A stretch of 64,000 nt of DNA from Phallus indusiatus (lineage: Eukaryota > Basidiomycota > Agaricomycetes > Phallales > Phallaceae): assembly GCA_027605045.1 (NCBI GenBank), contig JAQFWX010000005.1:310001-374000 (forward strand). The letters run 5' to 3'. Of the stretch, positions 44,686-56,386 are shown one piece after another (within the stretch, counting starts at the first letter, position 1; each line of letters opens with the position of its first letter). Under the pieces are notes generated by a model that was not told where the DNA came from, ran no database searches, and saw nothing but the letters and a program-made list of their open reading frames with translations. A program made the translations under genes and the position numbers.

Positions 44686-47372
44686 ATGTTGCGCGTTATT
44701 CGCGCCCCCGCAGGCCATCGAATATCACTTCTATGCAAATACACTAGTAAGGATTGATATTAAAAAATTTAGTCTTGTTTATAACTATTGAAATCAGGTT
44801 TACGAACCTTCACCTCATCGTCTTCCAGACATGCCGATATTACCCTTACAGTGGACGGAAAAGAAGTGACCGTTCCTCAAGGCACGCATATTCTCTTCAT
44901 TGATACAGAGTATATTCTAATGGTTCAATAATAGGCTCAGCTTTGATTCAAGCCTGTGAGGCCGCGGGTGTTACAATTCCAAGGTTGCTACACAATTTCT
45001 TTTTCCAGCTAATTCTTTATTAACAAGATCGATTATAGATTTTGTTATCATGATAGGTACTTTACTACCTTTGGGGTTTTGATTTTTTACGCATTTTTAT
45101 TAGGTTGGCTATTGCAGGTAACTGTCGGTATGTTGTTGTAGCCTTTATGAATCAATACTCTTCAAGTAACTGTCTTTCAGAATGTGCTTGGTCGAAGTTG
45201 AGCGAGCACCGAAACCAGTGGCTTCCTGTGCTATGCCTGCCGCTCCGGGTTCCAAAGTTTTTACAAACACTCCTAAGGTTCATGAAGCACGGTATGACGC
45301 TATCCGCTACGAAAATTTGTTTAGTCCTTACACCCGTTTAGGGAAGGTGTTATGGAATTCTTACTTGCAAACCATCCCCTTGATTGCCCCATCTGTGACC
45401 AAGGTGGAGAATGTGATCTTCAAGACCAAGCAATGGCATATGGCGCAGATCGTACACGGTTCCATGAAATTGCGGGCAAACGTGCTGTCGAAAACAAGGA
45501 CTTTGGTCCTCTTGTCAAGACAAGCATGAACAGATGTATCCAATGTACGCGATGTGTACGGTTCGCCAACGAGGTAGCAGGTGTAGAGGAATTGGGCACG
45601 ACGGGTCGTGGCAATGACATGCAGATTGGCACATATGTTGAAAAGGTTATGGATTCGGAGTTGTCCGGAAACGTCGTTGACTTATGTCCCGTGGGTGCGC
45701 TAACGTCAAAACCATATGCGTTCCATGCTCGTCCATGGGAGCTCAAGAACACGGAATCTATCGATGTTATGGACGCCCTCGGTTCCAACATCCGTATTGA
45801 CTCTAGAGGTGTAGAAGTGATGCGAATTCAGCCTCGAACCAACGACGACGTCAATGAAGAATGGATTAGTGATAAGACTCGATACGCGTACGATGGATTG
45901 AAGTTCCAGCGACTAACGGTTCCTTTACTCCGCCGTGGCGGCCGCTTTGAGACTATATCTTGGGAAAATGCATTATCAGCCATTGCCGATGGTCTTGCTG
46001 CGTCGGGTGCCAAGGGTGACGAGATTAAAGCTATCGCAGGACATTTCGCCGATACCGAATCTCTCGTTGCTTTGAAAGACCTCGTGAATGCGCTCGGTTC
46101 CGACAACCTTGCTTTAGATCAACCTGGAGGGGATGCACCACCAATTCACGGCGTTGATATTCGTTCAAATTATCTCTTTAACTCTTCTATCGCTGGTTTG
46201 GACAAAGCCGACGCTATCCTTATCGTTGGTAGCAACCCGAGACACGAGGCTGCTGTTCTGAACTCTCGAATCCGCAAGTCATGGCTGCACACCAAACTCG
46301 AAGTTGGTTGGATCGGTGAACGGGCCGATCCCGCATACGGCTACGAGTTCCTTGGAGAAGATCTCAAAGCTGTAACGGACTTTGTCGCAGGAAAGGGAGC
46401 TTTCGCTGCTAAATTCAAGCAAGCCCAAAACCCGTTGATAATTATTGGAGCTGCTATCTCGGAACACCCGGATGGTTCGGCTGTCTATAGTGCCCTAGCG
46501 AAATATGTCGAGAATAATAAAGACAGGTTCATTACTCCCGACTGGAATGGATTCAACACACTCCAAAAGGTATTTCGTCGCTTTTTTTTTATGTAGAAAG
46601 CTCTCAACTCAATTTCTGTAGGTTGCTTCGAGAGCGGCTGCGTATGATATTGGATTTGTTCCATCTAAGAAAGCTTCAACTGTCAAGCCTAAATTCATAT
46701 ATCTCCTAAATGCCGATGAAATCCAACCTTCTTCGATTCCAAAAGATGCTTTCGTTGTTTATCAAGGACATCATGGTGACATTGGTGCCTCTTTGGCTGA
46801 TGTCGTGCTCCCTGCGGCGGCGTATACGGAGAAATCCTCGATATGGGTTAATACCGAAGGTCGTTCGCAATTGTCCCGTGCAGCTGTATCGATACCTGGT
46901 GCCGCTCGAGAAGACTGGAAAATCATTCGGTAAGAATTTTTTTGTTGGAGTCCAAGGGCGGTTTTATGTATGTCAAAATAGAGCGCTTTCGGAAGTCTTG
47001 AAGACACCGTTACCTTACGATGATGTTTTGAGCCTTCGTGATCGATTATGGGATGTTTCTCCGACACTCGTTCACTATGATGTCAGAGAGCCGGTATCGA
47101 CCGATATTGCATTAGCAGGCCTTAAACAGTTGGTGTCCAAAGTTAACCTAAAGGCTTCGGGACAACCATTCAAGAAACCCATCACCAACTTTTATCAAAC
47201 TGACCCCATATCACGAGCGTAAGTTTATTGGATATCTGAAATTCAACGTTCTTACACAAATTTGCCTATCTATAGATCTGTCACTATGGCGCAATGTACA
47301 AAAGCGTTTGTTAAAGGAGAGAACTTTGGATTATCAAGTTCGGAGAAAGCATCCCAAGCTAGCTTTGCGTAG
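44686..47372 (+). CDS. NDUFS1: NADH:ubiquinone oxidoreductase 75/78-kDa subunit (complex I)
   Basis: Starts at [20 protein letters not shown], a basic mitochondrial presequence. The ferredoxin-like N-domain has [20 protein letters not shown] and the [2Fe-2S] cysteines in [17 protein letters not shown] and ASCAMPA. The next cluster ligands are in [18 protein letters not shown] and [15 protein letters not shown], then [16 protein letters not shown]. The molybdopterin-oxidoreductase-like domain covers [34 protein letters not shown] and [18 protein letters not shown]. It ends [20 protein letters not shown]. Length is about 740 residues, normal for the family. The subunit sits in the matrix arm and passes electrons through Fe-S clusters. 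Seven or more introns; one (44882-44934) has a GC donor. Confidence 0.95.
44882..44934 (+). other. GC-AG intron in the complex I gene
   Basis: Keeping the conserved [15 protein letters not shown] reading needs a 53-nt intron that starts GCACGC and ends AATAG. A GT donor further in would leave an intron of only 25 nt. The upstream exon ends CAAG, a strong match to the U1 site as expected for GC donors. Confidence 0.75.
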
Positions 47373-47713
47373 ATTTTTGAAGTTGTAGATTTAAATACTT
47401 AGTTTTTTTCTTTTGGCACGGATAATCAAAGGTGCATTCATCATACCAATTTCACTTTTAGTTTCACACTCTTTTCTTTGTGTAAAAAGAGGTTTATTTT
47501 GAAGTCGAAAATGTTCATACACCGGAATACAAGTAAATGAATGAATGGTATGCGATTATGACATGCAGACAAGTGAGACAAATGCTATGGTGTACAATGC
47601 TTTTTTCTAGGAGTAAGAGATAAAGATAGATGTTAAGGAACGAATTATGGATGCGTTGAGAATGAGCGTCAAGTAGTAAAATCATAAAGAAGAAATAAGA
47701 TAGAATGAGAGAA

Positions 47714-50700
47714 TTAAGCGTCCCCTGACCATTCACCAGCATTAGCGAGCTGGAAGAAATGACCTCGTCGCTCCATCAAAGAATTATAGGAGCCTTCTTC
47801 AACAATAGCTCCATCATGAACGACCAGAATTCGATCGCACGTTCTCATCATCTCCAACTTGTGCGTAATCAAGACAGTCGTTCTGTTGAGCTTGACTCGC
47901 TGGATCGTATCCATCACTGCTTGTTGGTTGGCTGCGTCCAAAGCGGAAGTACATTCATCGAGAATGAGAATGTTACACGGTCGTACCAGCGCGCGTGCGA
48001 TTTGGATACGCTGGGCCTGACCACCGGATACCAAAGACGCGTTTTCACCCATAGACGTGTTATAGTCCTTGGGAAGTTCCATAATGAACTTGTGTACGTT
48101 TGCGGCTTTTGCGGCTCGGCGAACCTGGGAAGCCGGGAATTCAGAAGCTCCATAAGCAATATTGTCGTAGATACTGGCATCGAAGAAGTGGGGTTGTTGG
48201 CTGACGACCGAGACATTTTCCCGGAGCCATGTAACTTCGGTATCTTGTAAACGAGTCTTTCCTAGGGTGATGGAGCCCTCCGACGGTTCGTATAATCGTT
48301 GAAGGAGATGTGCGATGGTTGATTTTCCAGATCCAGAAGCGCCAACGAAAGCAACTGACTCGCCTTCCTTGAGTTGGAACGAAATGTTTTTCAGGACTGG
48401 AACTTCAGGTCGTTGTGGGTACGCGAAGGTGACATTGTTGAATGCGACGCGGCCAGTGATCGTTGGACAAAGCGAGCCCTTCGATTCTTCCGTATCAGTG
48501 CCGATACTCCAGATTCTCATCAAATCGTGTGCAGCTTGAGTACATCTGGCGATACGATCAACTATAAAGATGAAAGATGGCGTTAGATCAGAGAGGGAGA
48601 GTCGAATAAGCAAGAGAACTTACTGAAAACCATCATTTGCGCTGCGATCGAGACACTGAATATGAGAAGATCAAGAACTTCGACCATTCGAAGATAGGTA
48701 TAAGTTCCTTTGGCGACTAGTACTGCGCCGATAATAAACAATAAAGCTAATTCACGTAATCAGACAATGGTTGTAATGATAAAACGCAAAATTGTTACCT
48801 TCAGACAGATAGATCATAGCGTTTGTAACGCCAAATGCAGTCCCTTCCACGAAGGCACCTTTCACGCCAGTGAGCAATGCTTCTGAGAGAGCCGCATCGT
48901 ATTGACGAGTGAATACACTTTGCATAGACATTGAGCGGATACTGCGTATATGCAAGATCATCTAAGAAGACGGTGAGACGCATAGTTAAGAAGCTGCGAC
49001 ACTGAGACATACCTCGTAATAAAGCTTTGAGACCTCTTCGCGTGCACGCTTGCTCTTGAATTGGAATTTGGAGCTGAGGCGTGTTTGCAGCGAAATGGCA
49101 CCAGCGAATACCGGAGCAATAGCAAGACCAACCAACGTCAATTGCCATCCCCAAACCAACGCCCAAATGAGACCTAACATGAGCATCGAAGTCACGACGA
49201 CAAACATGCTGAGACATATCGAAAGAAGACGTTTAGCGTCGTCGGCATCCTTAGCGAGAATGTTGAGCAAACGAGCTGGACTATTCGCTGGATTGTCAAA
49301 CCATGATTTGTCTTGTTTGAGAACGCGAAGATAAGCTTCCTTGCGAAGCTTCGTCATCCAACGAACAGCAGCTAGTTCCATGAGAATCGACTTGAGTCCG
49401 GCGAAAATACCATCGGCAGCGGCAACGGCCAATGTGATAAAAGCATACTTGACGATTGTGCTTTCTGACCTACCGCCAGCCGAGACTTGGAAGTATAATC
49501 GTGCCAAAAGGAAAGAGAACAAGGGTGTCATCGCGCCACTGACTACGCAAGCGAGCAAGCCTACAAAGAATAGTGGCTTATTCGGGATGGTGGGATAAAC
49601 CCTTCGTAAGACTTGAATTACTGATATGGGAGCTTCGGTGGAAGCCACCTCGACCTTGACGTCTTGAGATGCATCAGCTAATTGGGTCCTCATCTCCAGG
49701 GTCTGGCTTCGGTTTCGGTTGTTACGGCGTTTGATGGCTTCCAAACCACTTGAGCGAACAGCGTCCTTTTCGACTTCGAAATCCATGTCGTCGACGGCGA
49801 TCACGGTGCTGGAGGTATCAGATGAACGTTTGGGGAGGAATACATCGATAGACGAGGATACAGATGGCGATAAAGGTGATTGGAAGCTGTAGCGGTTGTT
49901 GAAGTGAAAGGCTTTGGGGGGCATGGATATCGGGGAAATAGTGGCAGAATGTCTACGTAAATCGGGTATTATTTCGAACGAACTGTCTGAGACTTTCCGC
50001 TGTCTAGGTGGAGGCGAGATTACGCTTTGTTGAGGACAGAAAAGCTCTCGGGTACGTGACACATCGTTGACGGCATCATACATCCACGCCGCCGCTGGTC
50101 GAAGAGTAAACCCGACGCTCTGCGGTCTGCTAGCAAGGAAGGCCTCTGGCGTGCCTTCGCGTACCGAATGGGTATCCAAAAATTGATTAACGTCGGCATC
50201 ATCATCCGTAACGTCGATTTGTTTTTCGGGGAAGCCATTGTCCATTTGGGTTCTAACCATCGCGTTGAAGTCACCCTCGGTATTGGCTTCGAGATCAGCG
50301 CGGAATCCCTGTTCGACTACGGCGCCGTCTTTGAGGAAATATACGAAGTCGGAAGGAGATATCTGAGACAGGTCGTGGGTGATAACAATGGTAGCCTTGT
50401 TCTTGCGCCAAGTCTTGATGGCTTCAAAGACAAGAAGACGAGAAGTAACATCAAGAGCGGAAGTTGCTTCATCTAAATATATTGTTTGAGTACGTGACTT
50501 TTAAAATCATTGAAGGGAATACACACCTAAAATAAGTACGTCGGGGTTCCGAATCCAAGCTCTTGCAATGGCAAGTCTTTGTCGTTGTCCACCAGACAGA
50601 CTCGCCCCACCGGTGCCGAGCAAAGTGTCATAGCCGTCAGGAAGGTCTCGAATAAATTCGTGCATGAGAGCCAGCCGACATGCGTTCATAACTTCCGAAC

Positions 50701-52372
50701 GAGCTACTTCCACGCCCATTGCGACATTGTGGTGCACAGACATATCGAAGAGAACGGTGGATTGGTTGACCGAACCGACGCGCGATTCAAGCCATTCAGA
50801 GTCGATTTGCGAGTAGTCTTGATTATCGAATTCGATAGTGCCATGTTGAGGCTCGTACATTCGCAGTAAGAGTTGCGCGATCGTCGATTTACCCGATCCG
50901 GATCCGCCGACGATGAATGTTGTCTCATTTGCAGGGAGATAAAGACTAACGTCTTTGAGAACGAGCGAGTCTGGGCGCGAAGGATAGGCGAAAGAGACGT
51001 TCGTAAAAGTGAATTCACCATGGCATTTAGCAGGTCGGATGCCGCGAAGGGAAATGGACGGCTTGTGTAGTTGGGTAGACGAGTCTTCAGAAGAGGATAC
51101 AGATACGGGTTCTTCAATAAAAGTGATAAGAGAGATCATCGCGATCTTCCCTTTTGTGAAAGTTTGAAGGAATGGCATGATTACTTGAAGGCTGGTTGCC
51201 GCAATCAGGCAAGCCCAGAAAACAGCCATGACGTCTCCAGGAGTGAGTTTGCCGTCACGAACGAGTTTCGCGCCGAATCCAAATGCTTGTACGAAGAGAG
51301 CCAGGGATTGAAATTGAGTGAAAGAGAGCGCGGCTGCCCAAACGACACCGCTGCTGTCAGCATACCGCCTTACGGTATCAGCGGCCTGATCAAAGGCAGC
51401 CGTTTCACGAGGGACCGCGTTGAAAGCCTTGACGGTGGCAATATTTGAGACAGCCCGTTCGAGCAGTGAGCTTGCTTTGGCCGTCCCATCGCTTTCACGG
51501 TTGTAAAGAGGCATTCCATATCTCTGAGCAATAATCTGAGCCACTACGACGAGAGGGACTGTGGAGAGAATGACGAGAGTCAAATCCCAAGAGCGTACGA
51601 AGGCCAGGATCATGCAAGTGATGAATGTAACGAGATATTGAATCATCATTCCAGCCGCTAGTGCGGAAGCGGTTCGAACATCGTCAGTTTCTCTAAAAAA
51701 AATTATTAGTCTTTCTATTTAGCAATTCGAGAAAGGAAATACGAACTTATTGAATTTAGCCATTAAGCCACCGGCGCCAACTTTTTCGGTCGTGGTATCT
51801 GCATCGCCGCCTAGCTTAAGATCGTACCAAGTCATGGATTTCGTGGAGACAGCGTCGTAAACCTGCTTGCGCAGGCGCATGACATTACGTTCACCGACCC
51901 ATATCCACATACACGATTGGACACTGCTGAACGCGAGTTGACCGGCTGCCAAACCAACGAGTTCGAGCGCAGCGAAACCGACACCATGAATGAGATTGTG
52001 TTTAGCTTGTTGCGAGGCATTGCTGAGAGGAAATTCGGCGAAGACGTTGAATGCCTGACCGACGACTTGAGTCATAAAAGGGGCCATACCGCCCGACAAG
52101 ATAGAGGTTAATACCGCCGGTAAGATGAGAAAGATGACATCATGTCGTGTGCAGAATGCGTATAGGTTGCGTATTGAAGGTTGAGGAGGAGAGTATTGGG
52201 GTGGTGCAGGAGTGGAAGTTTCATCGTCTGATAAATCTTTCTTTATACTTTCAGAAAAAGATGACCGAGCATCTTGAATAGTCGAAGGAGATTGTGTCAA
52301 GTAGTATTGCTGATTTTGGGACCAATGTTTTTCGTCGTTGGGAACAGCAACGGCCAGTTCTGGTCGACGCAT
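47714..52372 (-). CDS. STE6: Ste6-type ABC exporter (a-factor-like pheromone transporter)
   Basis: Start taken at MRRPELAVAVPNDEKHW; an in-frame ATG at 52492 adds 40 hydrophobic residues and is less likely. Full-length ABCB layout TMD1-NBD1-TMD2-NBD2. NBD1 has GGSGSGKST (Walker A), LSGGQRQRLAIARAW and VLILDEATSALD across an intron. NBD2 has GASGSGKST, VSGGQAQRIQIARAL and NILILDECTSALD. Between NBD1 and TMD2 lies a Ser-rich linker of about 200 residues with no membrane helices. About 1,450 residues in all. The order and linker resemble fungal Ste6 proteins, which export farnesylated mating pheromone at the plasma membrane. A multidrug-type substrate is the alternative. NBD2 shows V instead of L in the signature and C in the Walker B follow-up, both tolerated changes. 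Confidence 0.85.
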
Positions 52373-53115
52373 GATGGTGGTTGTAAAAGAGAGAGACGGG
52401 TCCCAAAAAGCGAAAGCAAGGAAAATCTTGTCATTATGCACAATTATACCCTTTTGAAAACAGACGAACAATAGGACTACTCTGGAAGACAATAAGAAGC
52501 GCCCGTTTCCCGCTTACGGTCCATGCGGCGGAGTTTGAAATTTCTCTTTTGTTTAGAGTTTGCCGAAAAAGGAAATTCGACCAAGAAAGGCAACACCCTG
52601 TTCATTGTTTAATTATGGAAGAAAGTGAAGAACACATTGCAGGAATTCGTTTGTTCGACTATTGCAGGTTGAAGGTTCAGCAAAATACAACGAAAACGCG
52701 ATCCACAGCGTGTGCCGTTTGCAGCTAAACAAGCACCGCAATGTACATGAAAGGACACCTCGGCTCAAAGGAACAACGTGATTTCCTCACCGAATCATTG
52801 ATAAAACGGAAAGATACATGTGATAAAAAGTGTCGTATGTGTCATCGGTGTTGTCGTGATATGTGGTCCAAGATGGGCTCGTGTACACTGCGCGCGTGGT
52901 GATCGAACGACTTAACACTGCCTTATTCGGGGGAATGTGGCCGTTGTTGAAGGATGATAAATGCGAAGGAAAAGATAGTTTCTAGACATTAGAACAAAAA
53001 GTTGTTGAAGGCAACACAATGCGCTCGGCACCCGGGTTGATTATGTAATGTCGATTACTTTAGCCAGATTACCTAATCTTTACTCCCTCACAGTTACTGT
53101 ACGCTCCAGTAAATT
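52373..53115. other. Divergent intergenic region between STE6 and NOP53
   Basis: About 740 bp with both promoters. A pyrimidine-rich stretch and a CTCACAG(TTACTG) leader precede NOP53. No additional gene seen; the open frame at 52274-52474 overlaps the STE6 start antisense. Confidence 0.4.
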
Positions 53116-54768
53116 ATGCCAAAAGTTGTTGGTGCCCCTTCCCAACGCTCGCAACCCAGTAGAAAAGGGAAAAAAGCATGGAGGAAGAATGTGGATATTG
53201 ATACTATCGAAGACGGCTTAGAAACAATAAGAGATCAAGAACGACTAGTGGGGTATGTTTTTTCTTCGCTTTTTGGGATGCTTTGCAAGTAATGTATGCC
53301 AATTCAGTGAAGCTGTTCATAAGTTACCAGATGAGGGGCTTTTCAAAATAGATGTCGAAGGAGACAAAAACTGTGAGCACTAGAACTTTCACTCTCGAGC
53401 ATTTCTCACCTACTTCGAATATAACGTAGTACAACGAGCCGTCCCCAAGTTTGACATGTCTCAACTCAGATCTGCGAAATTGATTGCTCAGAGATCAGCT
53501 GTACCAGCAATATTCTCGAAGCCTAATGGTGTCAAATCCCAAAAAACAAAGTTAACACAAGAAGAAAAGGCGCGCTTGCTACGAATAGGAAAACGAAAAG
53601 TCAAGGGTCCCTTTAACTCATATGTTGATCCCACCCAGCTAGGTGCAGGTTCTGCCTTACTGGAAACGACAGAAGCTGTGAAGCAAAGTGGTACTTATGA
53701 TATATGGAATGACCCATCCGAACCGTTTGCGGAATATCTGAAGGGCACTCGCAATTATGATTCTCCTGAAGACTACCTCCTTCCTATTGTCGTCAAGCCC
53801 TCTATAAAGGTATTCATCTACATCTGAGCGTTTTGACTCGAGTGCTGAACGAAAGTTTTGACAGCCACCCAAAACATTGCATATCAACAGCCTCATTCAC
53901 GTCCCAGCCGTCCCAGACCCACATGCTGGAACGTCGTATCAGCCACTCCATTCAGCTCGCGAACAGTTAATCTCATCAGCTGAAGAGTTTGAACGCAAAA
54001 AGGAGGCAGAAAAAAGCAAGTATCAAAGCATAAAGGAAAAAATGTTGGCTGCAGTGCCTGATGAAGGCATGACGCTCGACGATCTTGAGTCGCCAGCTGA
54101 GGGAGAGCAGGCGCAGAATCCAGAGGACGTCGCTCCTGCTTCAAAACTCCCACCTCGGAAAACAAAAAAACAACGGCGGAAAGCAGTACGGTTACTTGCA
54201 GAGGTCAGTCGATCCTTTCTTTATCCTCCGTTTATCACTTTCTGATACAAGCTAAAGAGACGTGCTTTACAAGAAGAACGAAGGAAGCGACGATTATACG
54301 CTGCTATACCATCAGCCAAATCTGTACGAACTGGGATAAATAAATCATTACGCTCTCGTCACGAGGCTTTGGATACTCGGCGGGCGATGCGGATCTACCG
54401 CCTAAGACGACTAGGTCTCGCTGGACAAAAACTTGGAAAGTTCCGAGTGAAGGAGAATCCAATTGATGTCCAGTTGAATGAGGAGTTAAGTGAAAATTTG
54501 CGAAGGCTAAAAGTATGGACACCTATACTCCAAATTCTTTTGGGAAACTTATATGTTTTTTGTTTGAAGCCTGAAGGGAACCTCTTGCGAGATCGTTTCA
54601 TTAGCTTTCAACATCGTGCTATGCTCGAACCCCGAGTCCCTGTCCTGTGCGTTCTTTTCTGTTCACCTTTTAAGCTATACTCAAATTTCTCCCAGACCCA
54701 AGAAGAGAAGAACCAAAATTAAGGAATACGAGAAACACGCTTGGAAGAAATTTGATAGAGATCAATAG
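53116..54768 (+). CDS. NOP53: Ribosome biogenesis protein Nop53 (GLTSCR2/PICT-1 family)
   Basis: Starts at MPKVVGAPSQRSQPSRKGKK with AWRKNVDID, the family's N-terminal signature. The protein continues LETIRDQERLVGEAVHKLPD, LFKIDVEGDKN, VPKFDMSQLRSAKLIAQRSA, YDIWNDPSEP and KPPKTLHINSLIHVPAVPDP. The last piece holds the LFVxDT-like segment known in yeast as the exosome Mtr4-docking area, here altered to IHVPAVP. The middle is GTSYQPLHSAREQLIS and a charged KKEAEKSKYQSIKEKM stretch. The C-terminus is strongly basic: KTKKQRRKAVRLLAE, RRLYAAIPSAKSV, AMRIYRLRRLGLAGQKLG, then PKKRRTKIKEYEKHAWKKFD. It acts in the nucleolus on 60S assembly and 7S rRNA processing. About 450 residues, five or six introns, appears intact. 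Confidence 0.9.
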
Positions 54769-55116
54769 ATTCAGCGCGGTCCATGGTTCAGGTCGCTTGA
54801 TGTATACCAATCTTTTTTACCCAGTAGTAAACTGTTCCTTCAATTCCTTTCAAAAGTAGTTGTGAAAGCCATCGCATATGCATCACGGTATAGAGATACG
54901 AAGCTTATGATCATTAATTGCACAAAAAATAAATTATTCCTCGTCTGTGTATTCCTCGTTTTCCCTGATTCCGTGATGCCGTTCCATCCCTTCCCGCTTT
55001 GCCCAACCGATACCGTCAGTGTAAGGTGGTACACGGAGGGGTAATAATAATGTATATATAGGGCTGAAACGCTCGGTCATTCCGTTTGAAGTAGGGCAAG
55101 TAATATACAATGCTTA

Positions 55117-56386
55117 CTATCGTCCGGGCCCGATATTGAAAAAAAGCGCAAGATTTTTCCGATACCTGACATAATATGAGAATATGAATTGTAGCGACAG
55201 TGGAATGGATATACCCAAGATCGAATGCGTTTACAAAAACCTGGGAAATATCCTAAGATGAAATGTCCTGTTTTTATAGATATGATACGTACTTCTCCCC
55301 GAGCTTTAGCGACACTCCGGTAAGCTTCAAAATCATGCCCTTCTACGGAGGTTTCTCCTTTAGCGACGCTCCAGATATGCCATCCGCACATAATTATGAG
55401 AGCAAGGCATATCACAGCCGATAAAATGAATAGAAGCATGAAAGCAGACGTTGGTGTTCGATACGGCCACTATATACGGGAGATAAGCCTTTTTTTCGAA
55501 CAATGGGGGGAGAGCGTTACTGACTGGTTCGAAGAATCGCGTAGCTTTCAAGAAAAAGGGTAATCCAAGAACGACGAAACATAGTGAACATATGATTAAA
55601 TAAGACCTATTTCTTTTTGTTAAAATAGAAGCCATGTGCTAGTAGTCTTAATGACGTACATAAATAAAACGAAATGTCGTTCATTGTGTAAACCAACGCA
55701 TTGATTGATCCCTAGGAAAACTCAGCTCGAAACCTGGTCGCTCACAAAACGAAACAGCAAACCGAACACTTGAAAGGAGGAAAAACAGATTAGAAAAGAT
55801 AATGTCGAAAAAAGATAACCATACGAACTGGACAGTGGTGATCGTATTTCAAAACACATCTTTTGCAAATTTTACAATGATGCGCCCTCTTGAGGAGGAG
55901 ACGAAGTCAGTTATAGTCCGATAAGAAGGAAAGACATTAACCTCTGGACGTGGTAATCCGCACCTTCTGCATTTGTTGTATTTCGGAGGAGATAATTCGT
56001 CGTAGAGTTGGGTACCTGCACTTGCGCTCGGTTTCTTTGCCCATGTCCATCCAATAGGCCGACTCAAGGTTGTCGGTTCATCTGCAAATCCTGGTGGGGT
56101 TGTCAAAACGAAGTAGTAGTGGGCGAACAGATTGATAATTAATAGGATGCAGGGTGGTATGGTAACTAGAGGATAGGAAAGCGTCGGCGCCATGATTTCA
56201 ACTGTCTTGGGTCAGTTTCTACAGCACAAGACAAATAGTTGAAAACGTACAGAATATTACGACGCCTGTTAGAATGAGAAGCCATGCTGACGCAACGAAA
56301 AGCGGACCAGCTGCTCCCGTTACCCGATCGGCGAGTCGCTCTAGTGATTTAAAGCATTGGAAAACTATTCGAGGGAAACACGACAT
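55117..56386 (-). CDS. DHHC-type palmitoyltransferase
   Basis: Starts at [20 protein letters not shown]. The first helix is [20 protein letters not shown], followed by [20 protein letters not shown] and [18 protein letters not shown]. The cysteine-rich domain follows: [13 protein letters not shown] joined to [20 protein letters not shown], containing the catalytic DHHC. Beyond comes [17 protein letters not shown], then two more helices ([20 protein letters not shown] and [19 protein letters not shown]), and [20 protein letters not shown], ending [15 protein letters not shown]. That end is the C-terminal motif shared with ZDHHC16-like enzymes. The enzyme S-acylates cytosolic cysteines of membrane proteins, probably in ER/Golgi. 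After DHHCP the read gives V-R instead of W before INQC unless splicing differs. Convergent with NOP53, 350 bp apart. Confidence 0.88.

Noticed and set aside
45420..46106. Antisense frames over the complex I gene
   Set aside because: Fully overlap conserved sense coding sequence and show no family. Shadow ORFs.
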